Assembly: GCA_029948255.1 (NCBI GenBank)
Contig: JALIZF010001939.1
Location: 1,779,001-1,843,000, forward strand
Origin: Telmatactis stephensoni
Taxonomy: Eukaryota > Cnidaria > Anthozoa > Actiniaria > Isophelliidae
Reading direction: 5' to 3'
DNA: 64,000 bases
Made by a program: the position numbers and the translations under genes. The stretch's first letter is position 1. The number at the start of each line of letters is the position of its first letter. This document shows positions 1 through 11,360 of this stretch, in pieces. The notes below the pieces were generated by a model, which saw only the letters and a program-made list of their open reading frames with translations, was not told the DNA's origin and ran no database searches.

Positions 1-58
1 TTAATTCGAAGCAAGGGGTTAGGGGCACTTTAAAACAGAGAACAGAATAGGTATTTAC

Positions 59-1397
59 TTTCACAGTGAGTTCCGATGTATCCAGGGACACAGCTGCAAT
101 AGTAGCCATGTCGTTTGAGTACGCAACTCCCTTCATTGTGACATGGTCGTCCTCCGCATGGACTGGAATCTGAAAATCAAGCATATCAAACATATTGTAT
201 CGTTCGTGTGGGCTTCCTGTGTTTAAGTACAATAGAAAGTTGTTACAGTTACAGTTTATTTTTTTCATCAAAAAGTTATTTACAATCTCATTTCGAATTT
301 ATACATATATCTATGAAAAACAAACAGGCAAGCGAGGAAACAAACAAACAAATAAACAAACAAGCAAGCAAGCAAGCAGTAAGTAAACAAGCAAATAAAT
401 AAATAAACAAATAAGCAAGCAAGCAAGCAAACAAACAAACAAATAAATAGATAAATAAGTAAATAAGCAAGCAAGCAAGCAAACAAATAAACAAACAAAC
501 AAGTAAGCAAGCAGTAAGTAAGCAAGCAAGCAAATTAGACAAACAACAAACAATGGCGAGATGGGTCCGTCTTACACACTTAAAGTACGGGGGCAAGTTC
601 CTATATAAGTCCAAATTCAGAATTAGCACTAACCCAATATTAAATAAGTGGTTTTGTGAAGAGTTGATCCTGGATTAGTACGACTTTCAGAAACTCAGAC
701 CAGGCGAGATTTTCGCGTCTTATCTGAGACACATGTAAGATGAGACGCGCGCGTCTCGTTTTCTCTCGTATCAATAGACCAAATCGGCCAACACGTTACC
801 GCTATCATGTTTCTACCCAATTCAAAACCTCTGGGAATAAGATTCTTTGTCTTTTGCACTTCGATATTATGTAGAAATAAAAGTTCTTATTCCCAGAGGT
901 TTTGAATTGGTTGGAAACGTACATAGCAACGCGTTAGCTGATTTTTTCTATAACCTGATGGAGATCAATTGTTCTTTAAGTGCTATCCACCCAAACCATG
1001 TCTATTAAGGAATAAGGTTTATTCTGTGCTTACAATCATCCTGTTGGCCGTCGTCTTGTCTTCCATAGGCTAATGCTTGATTATTGTACTGCCCTTGTAA
1101 GAATTGGTAACCTCTTAATATACGAGGTATAAACTGTCGGCGTGTAACCGCTTTATCATGAGATTTTTCCCGCGTCAAATGATTTGTAATAAGATCTTTT
1201 TGCACAGCATTTTCGTTCTTTTGGCCAGCTACTTTTTGATTATTTTTGAAAGAGAGAGCCAGTTGAGTGGTTGAAACGGTCGATTTTGTCGGTAAAGTTG
1301 TTGAATTGTAGAGCTTTTCTTTTCCGAAACCTGTCACTGTAGTTGACGCACTTCCAATCAAGGGTACAAGCAAGAAGAGAAACATTCGCTTACACAT
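59..1397 (-). CDS. secreted EGF-domain protein, 5' part (runs off the left edge)
   Basis: Two exons can be read on the minus strand. Exon 1 (1397 to 1034) starts with ATG and a signal peptide (MCKRMFLFLLVPLIGSAS), followed by a Ser/Thr/Asn/Gln-rich polar stretch with dibasic sites, and ends at a GTAAGC donor in phase 1. Exon 2 (169 to 59) follows a TTTTCAG acceptor, is 111 bp, phase 1-1, and encodes one EGF-like domain with six cysteines (pattern C-x4-C-x5-C-x8-C-x-C-x8-C). It ends at a GTAAAT donor, so more exons lie beyond base 1. The intron between them (about 0.86 kb) holds a MITE. The gene is divergent from the EGF gene starting at 2077 and has a similar plan, so the two may be paralogs. 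The product is probably secreted or extracellular-matrix; no specific function can be named. I am sure of the EGF exon and the signal peptide, less sure that no exon lies between them. Confidence 0.7.
318..540. repeat. low-complexity CAAA/AAGC microsatellite
   Basis: Interrupted tetranucleotide runs (caaa, aagc, aaat) of about 220 bp inside the intron of the minus-strand EGF gene. They produce long Leu/Cys- and Lys/Gln-rich open frames on both strands that are artefacts of the repeat. Confidence 0.9.
774..949. mobile_element. foldback MITE
   Basis: Imperfect inverted repeat of about 65 bp per arm. The inner arms (ccaattcaaaacctctggga and its complement, near 829 and 892) are nearly perfect and the outer arms about 80% matched. 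It has no coding capacity and lies in the intron of the minus-strand EGF gene. Confidence 0.75.
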
Positions 1398-2076
1398 GGT
1401 TCCTCATCGCAATCCTTACCCAAAAGGAAAGTACTTTCTGGAGATAATACCTCAACCTAAAAGATGTAGAATTAAATGTTGTAGCCAAAAAGTGTCAAAG
1501 CAAAATTTGATTTTCTACATAAAGGATAAAGAAACCACCTGATCAAAGGTCATCCACTTCGTAAATTATTCACCAAAATTCCAGGTCAAAAACTACAGAA
1601 AAATATCTACAAGTTATTTTTGCCAGTGATAGTCCATATCATAAACAATATAATCCTTATATAGGTCTGATACTTAAAATCTAATATTAACACTGAACAA
1701 CGGTAGTGAAAAGAAAGCAAGAGGTGTGTCGGTATTAGATGCATGAATGAGAAAATTCAACATAAAAACAACGATGGGACGTTAAAAGTTTACGGTTCGC
1801 TCCATAAGGTTAAATTTTTGAGTTGTTTGAGACAAAAATCATCAAGATATATTAACCTTACTCAAGAACCGACTTTTAGGTCACATTAATATTGGACAAA
1901 CGACGTGATGAGATAATCATACGAAAGGTCTTATTTTTAGTCCGAACTCCGAAATCGCTCCCAAAACGGAGTCCTTTTTTCTTTTTTCCATGAAAACCTA
2001 AGTAAATTTTTAGTTTTTTACTAAAATCTAACATGATGTCTACGTAGGAATCTTGTACAAATGTAAGTGTCGCCTC
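1398..2076. other. divergent intergenic region between two EGF genes
   Basis: About 680 bp separate the two start codons. The region is A+T-rich and probably holds both promoters. I see no clear TATA box pair, RNA gene or repeat in it. Confidence 0.5.
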
Positions 2077-5000
2077 ATGAGGCTGTTTTATTTATTTGTA
2101 CTGTTCCTTCCCTTGATCTGGGCCAAGGAAAAACATCATCAACAGCTTCAAAAGGAATTTAATTCTCATGACATAAAAGATATATTTTATAGTCATCCAC
2201 GCGAACAATTGAAACAAAGGGCTCATGATGGGAAAACAAAGCTTAGGAACTCTACACAATTGATTACCCGCGGTAAATCTAGTCCAACCAGTTGGGTAAC
2301 TAAATGCAATGGCACTAAATGCGTAAGTACAGCCTCAAACACAAAAACGTTTTTAACTAAGGCACTAAACTGTTCTGGATAAATACATTCCCCTGAAAGG
2401 CAGCCATGTAAAATACCATTACAGACCAGAGTCGTCCTTGGCCAAAGCTCTAGCTTTAACTTCTGGAGTAGAAGATAACACTAACTCAGAAAGCTATAAA
2501 AGTAAAACCCAGACAAAAAAGTCGCATGGAAGAATCCTAAATACATTTCTACCAGGCTCAAAGCGTCAAAACTGGATTGGTCACCAATATGGAACAAGGT
2601 TTTCGCCGAATTTCAACACACATGAACATAATGTATATATCTCTCCTCATATGGCCAAACCTATCCATGTTATGGACCCTGCTTATTCTCAGTTTCATCA
2701 AGGCACTGCTGAAAGTACTGGAGCAGTTGCTCATTTCCATCCAGGTCTTCCTTACCCACAGATGATGAACACCCCCGTGTACCACCCCCATGGTGTTTTC
2801 ATACATCATTTCAGGGGCCCAACTGCACATGTTCATCAACATCATTCAGCGCCGTTGTTTACTCCTCACATCCCACACGTCTTGCCTGATGGTCCAGTAC
2901 CACCATATCCTGCTGTTCCATATAATGGACCATACCAACGACCACATGTAACACATGTTTCTACTCATCTGCCAGGTACAAAACGTCCCTGTCCCGGTTA
3001 CCAGGACCTCCTCAGCCAGTACCAGTGCCATTTCCCATTCGGACTGCCCCAGAAATTCGTAAAGTACCTTATCCTGTCCCCTACCCTGTACCCTCCCCAC
3101 CCAAGATCAAAGAGGTACCAGTACCTGTGAGGATTCCAGTAAGAGAACCACCTGTTATCCAAAGGTATTTCTATCCTGTACGAGTACCAGCACCTGGACA
3201 AGTACATCATATTCCATTTCCAATTTACATACGGCAACCACCTCAAGAAAAACCAGTTCCCTACTATATACGAGTTCCATCTCCACCCGAGAAGATCCCG
3301 GTCCCGATCCCGTCTCCTCCAAAAATAATTGTACAACGAGTACCATATCCTGTGATGCTGCAACCAATACAAGAAGTCCATCACCACCGGCAACAGTATA
3401 TTGGTAAGGAGCAAGTCTTTTCATTAACAATGTAGGGGCAGATCCAGGGTTCTCCTTCAGGAAGGGATTGTTTATCGGTCGCGGGAACGCGGGTCGCGGG
3501 TTGCGGGTAAATTGTCGGGGGTCGCAGGTAAATTGTCGCGAGTACCAAAAAATGTCGCCGGTACGAAAAAGAATATCATTAAAGTTTTTTTGCACTATGG
3601 GAAAGCCAATAAAAATTTGAAAAATAAAAATAGTGATACACACTGCAAAGTGATACCTAAAATCAGGGGTACAGCATATTATAACGATGGGAAAACCGTC
3701 CTACAAGGCAAGAACGTTCAGCTATCACCTGTTCCCCCTTCAATGTTGCTAGCTAAGGCAGAATAATTCTGAATTCAGAATAATTCAATTATAATTGTGC
3801 AGCGCGCTGTGAAAAGTAGCGGATGTGGAAGAGCCAACATTGGAAAAAGAATGTGGGCTGAAGTGATTCAGGTTTTTAGAGCAAGAATGTAGGATCAAGA
3901 GGATATTTTGGAAAAGTATCGAGAAGAAAAGGGCCCAAAGTCATCTCAGGAGGGCGTGGCACCCCTCTCCTAAAAGGCCCCTACAATGAGATTGAATTTC
4001 TTAAATTTCTCTTTGTACAAAGTGTTTCTATGTTATTGTGCTTTAGTTGAGCCAGCTAACAATGGTCGCTGTGACGTCAATCCTTGCGCCAATGGTGGGT
4101 CGTGCAGTGCATTTAAAGATTCCTACAAATGTCATTGTCAAGAGGGATTCAAGGGTGTACACTGTGAAGGTAACCCCAGAAGACACCAAAGTTTATCCCA
4201 CTTACTATTCCTGCATTAAAGAAAGGATATTTGTCAAATATGAAATGGAAGTTTGAAGAAAATATTCTTTAGGCTTTTCTTTCAGATGGGACCTGAAATT
4301 CGCTTAATCTATCTATCATGACCCCAACCGTTGTCCAATAGATGCAGATCCACTTTTGCATGTGCATGGAACCGGCTAAACCAATTCGTTTGGTGTGGGC
4401 ATTGTGCGCATGTCAAACTCCTAGAAACTGCTGATTTGCCCACGTTGATTAGACCGTATTGCTTACTATCAATAGGCGTCACCCTTTATATGTCAATCAC
4501 AAAAATTAATGTTAGGGCTCAATAAATGGCAGAAATGGAAAGAGCATTAGTAATCACTGAAATGTTTGGATTAGCATCTTAAAAATTGAAGCAATGGTGA
4601 ATTTTGAAAGCAATTACTTTTTTTAAAAAAGAATGTATATTGTTTTTCAAATGAGGGTCAAAACCTGCCCCCCAGTAAAAATTACCGATACATTCTTTGC
4701 AAAAAAAACCTAGTGCTTCTAGATTCACACGTTTTTCAATTTTTAAGATAATTATCTGAAACTTTCAGTGATTACTAATGCTCTTTCCATTTCTGCCATT
4801 TATTGAGCCCTATAAACATTAATTTTTTGTGATTGACAGGGTGACGCCTATTGATAGCAAGCAATAGCAGACTTGACTGGGTAGGCTGGCCGGAGCAGTT
4901 TGAAATGGATTTCATGTAAACATAGTTTAAACCTAACCTTCTCCGCAGGCAACTGTTCGCTTTTTCGCTGGGCCTCCTGTGTTAAAGACACGTAGTGGCC

Positions 5001-8000
5001 TGGACACCAGGCCTGGACACCCTCCTCCTTTTCGTCCCCAGTCTTTTTTCTTCTCAAAATTTCGCACAGGAAGCCCAAAAGGTTGCCTGCGGAGGAAGGC
5101 TAGTTTAAATCATACCACCGGTGATTTCCTTCTTTTTTCCTTTACAGAACAAAGCAAATGTCACCCCAATCCATGTAGAAATTTGGGTTTGTGTACGGAG
5201 CTTGAGAAAGACTATGAATGCACTTGTCAACCAGGTTACAAAGGACACAAACTGCGAAAGTAAGTATTCATCATTCTACTTGTTGGCATTTTCACAGTTA
5301 GAATACTTGCTAACAGCTAGGCAATAGCCGACTTCCGAGTTACACTTTGCCATATAAACAAAAGTATCAAGACGAGGCTACGTGCATAAAGCTCAGTCAT
5401 TGTTAACAAGACAAAAGTTTTAGCACGTAGCCTCGTTCTGAGTCCTTTGTATGTGGCAGGCGAAGCGTCTCTCGCAACTGGACTATTGCCTTAGCCCGTT
5501 TCGTTTTTCTTGAAGGGTGTGGCACTGTGCACGTGCTGCCAATAAAAAATCTACAGCCAATTCTCTACAGGGGGATTTCAATAAAACTTTCACACTTGTC
5601 TTAGTGCGTTGCGTTTCGTTCTGAAGGGTGCGGCACTATGCAGCTAATTAAAAATCCAAAGCCATGCAATTCTTTACTAGAACACTGGATAATATAACTT
5701 CAATAAAACGTTTACAAGTAGCTATTGTTTTAGCGACCAAGAACAATAGCTCAGGCTGCACTTGTAAATTGCAAGTGCAAAAGTTTTACTTGAATTAATG
5801 ACGTCTGATAATTACTTTGCATCTACTCGCAAACATTTCCACAGATGCATACCTCTCTACAACATACATTCCTCTTTTTCTTTCCCTCCTTTTCGCTTTT
5901 CATCCTCGACTTCCTTCTACCCAAAAGCGCATGGAACGCAGGCTATCTTACGTACGTAATGCAGTTGAAGATAGAATTTCCATGCATGTCCTTGTTGATG
6001 ATTTATTGTAGTCAGGATTCTTTTTTTTCGTAATACTCTATGAAGTGATGTATGTAATTCTGTTGGTGTTGGGCAGGGGTGGGATAGGGGATGAATAGGT
6101 CGACGTTTTAATGTGTCAAGTATCACATTATATGTGAAGCACGTGCTGTATTTTTCTTGCAGCACCTGATCCCTGCACACCGTCACCTTGCAAGAACAGT
6201 GGAGTTTGTGCTCCAGTTGGAAACTCTTACACATGCGAATGTAAAGTCGGTTGGATAGGAAAAGACTGTGGAAGTAAGGCATTCATTTCCATAAGTATTA
6301 CCGTCAAACTTCTGGTGCAGATTTCGTATGAGTGTGAAACGTGCCGCTCCGTGCCATGACCGTGTCAGTGCCGGCCGTGATGTCTATAAAAACATTCAAA
6401 ATTTCTGCCGCAACCGTGCCATGACCGTGCGGTGCCGTTTTCACAGACATACGAAATCTACTCTATTACAGTGTGTCTACTTGGGCGACTTCTTCCTGGG
6501 ATGAGTTCGTCACGGAACGAGTTTCGCGTGATGTTCGGGTGAGACGTTTACGTAGAAAGCGTGACAACAATTTTACGTTTACACGACTCTTTTCCACCCG
6601 ATGAGACATGAGCGTCTTGGCCCGTGACGAACTCAGCCCGCGGGACGAAATCGTGTCCATGTAAATGCATCCTTAGACGTCCAGTTGACATGGGTGAGGA
6701 CGCTTTGCGCATGCTCGAAATTTCGGCGGGAATTCGTGGACGCGTTCGTGTTTACAAATAAAAGTAATTAAAACTTCCGAGTATGCGCAATGCGTTTTTT
6801 ACCGATCTTCAGGACTATATAAACAGGGGCCTGTATCTTGAGGCGCGGTTATCTATCAGGTCCGTTAATTTACAGGGAAATTTATGATAGCACGCGCGCG
6901 AGCACCAGTGTAATTTTTTAAATAAAACAGTCAAAAAAATGAAAAATAAAAAATGAAATGAGCACATGAGCTTTGAGAAATGCTACAAGAAACAAACAGC
7001 ATGCACGGGCCTCACAAAATTGGAATTAATTAGGCTCCTGGTTGTTAAATACAAAATTAGCTGAATGTTGCAGAATACAATTAACTTTGCATTTATAACA
7101 TATCTTTTATCTCATTTCAAAAGTCGAAGCCAAGTGTCTTCCAATCAATCCCTGTCAAAATGGAGGAATCTGTACAGAGGCACTGGGTGCATATCATTGC
7201 AATTGTTTAGCAGGCTGGCAAGGATTAAGCTGTGAAAGTACGTTCATATTTGCTTGATTCTATGACAACATTTGAACTTAATAGAAAATACTCTTATCGT
7301 TTAGTTTCAGGATCTTCAACAACAGAAATCACTCCAACCACTGTAACAGGTTCGTAAATTGGAAAAGACCTGAGGTTAAGGCCCGGACACACGGTGCAAC
7401 TTTTCCCCGAAACATTTGCTGAAACATCGCGCGCAACACGGTTGCACCGTGTGTCCACCACTGAAGCGTCTCGTGTAATGTTGCGCGCAACAGTTCTGGA
7501 CAGGTGCAGACGTACAACTCGATCCTACTTCTGCGGCTGTTGCGCGCAACGTTTCGCGAAACATTGGAATGGGTGGACACACGTTGTAACATTGTGTTAA
7601 TTGCGCGCGATGTTTCAGCAAATGTTTCAAGAAATGTTGCAGCATGTGTCCGGGCCTTTATGAGTTTCTGTGGTTTGTTTTCAATTTCCATGATTGATGA
7701 TAATCGTGGGTGGCATGATTGGCCAAGCGCTTAGAGCGCTTGGCATTTACCGCTGTAGTCCAGGTTCGAGTCCCAGCTCGAGTACCTGGATTTTATGTGA
7801 ACTGAGTTTGTTTGATGTGTTGTTCTCTACCATGCCACGAGGGTTTTTTCTCCGGGTTCTCCGGTATTTCCTCCCTCCGTAAAATCAACAACATGTGAGC
7901 TGAGAGTTGTATGCTTTAAAACAGTCAATGTAGAGGTAGTGTGTGTGAGAGAGTGCAGTGTCCCCCAATTAGTGCGCAAGCGCTAGAAGACTTGGGCACT

Positions 8001-9876
8001 TAAAATAAACATACCATTGAAACAGTTATTTATTTATCTATTTTATAATAAAGACGTATTATATTAAAGATAAGATATGTAGAGGTGGATATTATATATA
8101 GTAGATTATCTTGATTTTTTTCAGTTTCAACGGTGCAACCAGACGACACTCCTTCGTTCATTTCAGGTTTGTAAATAGAAGGAAAAGGGTGCAATTTCCC
8201 TGCCATTTCAATGATGTATTGTTGCGTCCAACGGAAATAGTACTGTTCCAATAAAATTTTTCATAATCACGGAATAAATAACTGATTTTCTGAGCTTTTC
8301 TTCGATAATCGTTAATGAAAAAGATGTTATCACATGTACAGAAACAGCAATGATTAAGAAGAAAGGGGAATGAACATTGCAGAAAAGTGCTACAGTGCGA
8401 CTGCTCCAACCAAGGCCACCCAAACAAATTTTCAGACATATTTTCAGTGTACATTTTTAACGCTAAACACAAATTTGTGGTGAGGTCCTACAGTCTAAGA
8501 TGCTTCTTGTTCAATCTCGATGTAGTTCGTACACATACAAAGCACATTATATTCATTTTAAGTGAAATATTAGACATTTGTGCAGATTCTATTGTTTGTA
8601 TACTCGATTGTGATTGGATGATCTGCGTGAAAATTTATTTGGGTGCCAGTCTTGGTTGGAGTGGGGTCGAGTAATCGCACTGTAACTGATGGATCAAATA
8701 TATGTATGTATTTGTAGATGGGTGTGGTGCTTGCCATCCTAATGCCTACTGCAATCAAGATCGTTGTGTCTGCGATGCTGGTTACCAAGGTGATGGATAT
8801 ATCTGTGAAATGCATAGTGATAAACAGGTAGGTTACATATACTACGGAGAAACACTGATGATTTAAAATGGTTTTCACTAGCGACGCAAGCACAAGCTCA
8901 AGCAGCATAATGCTCCATTTTCATTGAGATAACATGGACGCAAGCACAAGCGCAAGCAACATAATGCTCTGTTTTCATTGAGATAACATGGACGCAAGCG
9001 CAAGCAACATAATGCTCCGTTTTCAATGAGATAACATGGACGCAAGCACAAGCGCAAGCAGCATAATGCTCCGTTTTCATTGAGATAACATAGACGCAAG
9101 CGCAAGCAGCATAATGCTCCGTTTCCATTGACACAACAAGAACGCAAGCACCAGAAAAGGAAAACGTTGACTCTTGTGCTTGCGTGGCAGTGAAAACCAG
9201 CCTTTAAGGGAGTAAATAGTAATCATGACTATCTTTATTGTATTCTGCGATCTGAAACTAGTTTTCTGCACTTCGTCCTCTTCGTCCTCTTCCTGCACTA
9301 GTGGACGTTATTACTGACAGAATGACACATTAAACCTAAAGTATTGTAGTGGGGTGTTGTTTAATTTCAACCAAGTTAAGCTGGGTTGTTTTCACAAGCA
9401 AGGAAGCAGAAATGGGAGCAAATTAACGTACGCAGACTAAGCAATGCACTGCTCAGTGTCTTCTCTCGCGAAATGCAACACTGAGTCTGCGTATATGTTG
9501 CTTCCGTTTCTGCTTTCGTTCTCTCACGAAAACTATGCAAGCCTTACCCTTTCAGTAATCAGAATGATTAATAAAAATGCTCTTAACAACTTCACAGGTA
9601 TCGATGAAAGATGAATTCCTTGAACAAAGGACATGGCTTGCAGTCTGCCAAAAGAGCGAGAGTGCCTGGCAAGAAAAAGGCCTCAAGAACCAGATCAAAA
9701 CCACAACACAGAAAGACAGTGGTAAACATTCAACACCACACAGGAAGCAACAATCGAAAACATACGACTGGAAATCAGTTTCAGAGGCCAAGACCAGTAA
9801 ATTAATAGTACATAACTATACATATTATGTACACAGAAAGTTTATAGATAAACATGATTGGTTTTTGATAGCATGA
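2077..9876 (+). CDS. secreted His-rich/Val-Pro-rich protein with five EGF-like domains (frame breaks; possibly decaying)
   Basis: Exons read by eye: 2077-2322; about 2425-3403; 4047-4169; 5148-5259; 6163-6273; 7124-7237; 7311-7349; 8125-8166; 8718-8827; 9598-9876. Exon 1 gives a signal peptide ([17 protein letters not shown]). Exon 2 is His/Pro/Tyr-rich, then Val-Pro-rich (VPVPVRIPV type repeats). Four exons of about 111-123 bp, all phase 1-1, each encode a classic six-Cys EGF domain. Two mini-exons (39 and 42 bp) are Ser/Thr-rich. Exon 9 is a nidogen-type EGF (CHPNAYC, then GYQGDGYIC). The last exon is basic. Breaks: the Val-Pro frame is recovered only by ignoring one base near 2975 and one near 2998, and EGF2 has an extra base near 5246 that hides its sixth Cys. 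The exon 1-2 junction is also off by one unless a weak AG at 2430-2431 is used. An extracellular matrix or mucus-like role is an inference; I know no named homolog. Confidence 0.65.
3434..3466 (+). repeat. fragment of a ggcggatccagg-type element end
   Basis: 'ggggcagatccagggttctcc' type terminus, in the intron before the first EGF exon, resembling the ends of the elements near 20.06, 22.6, 25.9 and 63.6 kb. Only one end is present. A run of gtcgcgggt-like words follows at 3478-3540. Confidence 0.45.
4458..4866. mobile_element. foldback MITE in an EGF-gene intron
   Basis: The left arm near 4458-4580 (starting 'attgcttactatcaataggc') is matched in reverse complement by 4735-4866. Arms are about 120 bp with a spacer of about 155 bp. 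There are no internal genes. Confidence 0.8.
4935..5110. repeat. MITE with cctccgcaggc-like ends
   Basis: The ends 'ccttctccgcaggcaac' and 'gttgcctgcggaggaagg' are inverted. Related copies lie at 10790-11030 and 56410-56555, so this is a dispersed family. Confidence 0.6.
5372..5720. repeat. hairpin followed by two diverged tandem copies
   Basis: At 5372-5442 'gacgaggctacgtgc' is matched by 'gcacgtagcctcgtt', a foldback around a spacer; a diverged relative is at 17800-17920. At about 5490-5720 two copies of a roughly 120-bp unit (gaagggtgyggcact ... caataaaac) follow in the same intron. Confidence 0.55.
6317..6463. mobile_element. MITE of the gcagatttcgtatgagtgtg family
   Basis: Starts with 'gcagatttcgtatgagtgtg' and ends with the inverted 'cacagacatacgaaatctac', with the body rich in 'ccgtgccatgaccgtg'. 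Relatives occur near 15.6, 19.9, 28.7, 31.9, 57.2, 61.9, 62.1 and 63.96 kb. Confidence 0.7.
7376..7660. mobile_element. MITE with TTAA-type target, ggcccggacaca ends
   Basis: The ends 'ggcccggacacacggtgcaa' and '...catgtgtccgggcc' are inverted, flanked by TTAA on the left (7376-7379) and TTTA on the right. The body consists of repeated 'gttgcgcgcaac' words. Related one-ended copies start near 45531 and 56570. The element sits in an intron of the EGF gene. Confidence 0.65.
7705..8005 (+). mobile_element. tRNA-derived SINE, family 1
   Basis: A tRNA-like head with an A-box region (tggccaagcgcttagagcg) and a perfect B box (ggttcgagtcc) is followed by a conserved body (gtttgatgtgttgttctctaccatgcca) and tail (gcgctagaagactt). 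The same body appears at 21300-21612 (minus), 37993-38278 (plus) and 60113-60424 (minus). It lies in an EGF-gene intron. Confidence 0.8.
8884..9158. repeat. tandem repeat, 48-54 bp units
   Basis: About five units of 'gacgcaagcacaagcgcaag' + 'cataatgctccgttttcatt' + 'gagataacatg'. Units begin near 8937, 8991, 9039 and 9093. The same unit recurs once near 60625-60680 at the edge of another array. It lies in the last intron of the EGF gene and gives Cys/Leu-rich artefact frames on the minus strand. Confidence 0.85.
9385..9535. mobile_element. foldback MITE
   Basis: The arms 'aagcaaggaagcagaaatgg' and the inverted 'gcttccgtttctgctttcgtt', plus inner 'acgcagact' and 'agtctgcgt', form an imperfect hairpin. 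It lies just upstream of the last EGF-gene exon. Confidence 0.6.
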
Positions 9877-10789
9877 GTAACAAAATGAGAACAACGTTAA
9901 CTTTAATGTATCTCAGTTTTAAATCTGGCTTAGAACTATACATATAAGCAACTGACTTGGAAGGTGAATTGGGAGCGTAAACGTGTTTGAGATATAGTTG
10001 CGCTTTCTCGGAAATCGTCACTATTCTTTTCACTACAAGTCTGTAATGCACACTCTGTATATTTGAATTTGGAGCGTCCGTCTTTAGTAATATCATTTTC
10101 CAAAGCATTGGCCAATATACCTTGACAATATAAGAAAGATCAGTTTTCGTGATTGAGAATTTGAGAATAATATGCTTTGAATTTTAAGAAAAAAGAGATT
10201 AATTATATTTCAAGTTTGCAGTACTAACTGAAATGAACTATATATAATTAAGCATGCACAAAAAAGAAACAATTTTATTTGTGATTTTATTTTAGAACAA
10301 AAGAATAATAATAATAATCAAACAATTATACTGTGTACTTTTCTTTTTTTGTTACAAAATTGATGGTTTTAATAAAATACTGATAAATAAAGCCACCAGC
10401 CTTGTTCACTTGCTTTTTCAGTTCCGTTTGTTATTCTGTGCAGGTACGTCGCCATGACCGACCTCGTTGGGAGGGGGGTCGATGTCCTCCATTTTTGATT
10501 AGTCAGATTAGGAGTTCCAAAATAGGGTTTGGTAGGGTACAGGATCTGGATGTTTTGGAAGCGAGATTCGAGATGCAAGCCAAAATACAAGCGGGAATCG
10601 GGAATTTTAATCACGAGCGGGAGCGGGACTAGTTCGTGTTTTTGAGGGATCGGGATACGGGAATCTTAAGGGATAGCAGCGGGATATAAGAATGTGAATT
10701 GGATGCCTAAACGTCGAAACATTCTGCGCGCAATTTTCAACATGCACGAGGCGAGTGCGTTAATCCAGTAAGTTATGCTATCAATTTGC

Positions 10790-11030
10790 GTTGACCATAG
10801 GAAGCCCGGCTTAATGCAAACAAAAGGAGCGATTAGCCTCCTCCGGAGGTAACTCCTTTAATTTCTCTCTTTCTCTTGGGCTTCCTGTTGCAAAGATGAG
10901 AGAATGGGTGCGAGTAAAAAAGGATAAATTCTCGCCTCCAGTCTTCGCTCTTCCGGTTAGATCCCACAGGCAACCCAATAAAGGAAAGGAGTAGCCTGCG
11001 GAGGAAGCTAAGAAGCGATCACGTAGCCTG
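10790..11030. repeat. MITE with cctccggaggta / tgcggagg ends
   Basis: 'gcgattagcctcctccgg' pairs with 'gcctgcggaggaagctaag'; it is the same family as 4935-5110 and 56410-56555. Confidence 0.5.
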
Positions 11031-11052
11031 CAGGTAGCAGACGATAATCTGT

Positions 11053-11221
11053 TAATGCCATTACAACATAATCGTAACTCAATGCAACCATATTCCAGAC
11101 AATCTGTCTGGTCAATTATTGCGTTCGTACACTGTCTGGCCATGATGTTGCAGTATACGGACTGGACAGATTGTCTGGAATATGAGTGCATTGAGTTACG
11201 ATTATGTTGTAATGGCATTTT
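11053..11221. mobile_element. foldback MITE, aatgccattacaacataatc ends
   Basis: The left arm starts aatgccattacaacataatc and the right arm is its near-perfect complement ending 11219. Arms are about 60 bp with internal 'cagacaatctgtc' pairing, so the same short peptide frame opens on both strands. Confidence 0.85.
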
Positions 11222-11360
11222 GTTTGCATTTAAGTCACCATCTCGAGCCCAGAGTCAGTTTCCGGCTTTCTGGTCAGCGGGTCGACGCCCGTGTGTGTTT
11301 CACTGAGCTGCGCCAGCCCACAGGAACCCAAATAGCTTTATTCTTTTATTTTACAGTATT

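Noticed and set aside
195..629. Several overlapping open frames rich in Leu/Cys or Lys/Gln
   Set aside because: They are translations of a CAAA/AAGC microsatellite, open on several frames at once, with no domain or splice context.
2976..3004. A 29-base GT-AG intron in the EGF gene
   Set aside because: It restores the frame exactly but is shorter than known animal introns, and the VPVPV-like reading in the third frame points to two single-base indels. Kept only as an alternative.
3512..3766. 84-codon open frame in an EGF-gene intron
   Set aside because: No signature, lies between a good donor (3404) and acceptor (4046), and starts in gtcgcgggt repeats.
8878..9147. CRISPR-like array of 48-54-bp units, and the Cys-rich frame opposite it
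   Set aside because: Units are contiguous with no unique spacers, in an intron of a eukaryotic gene; the frame is a repeat artefact.
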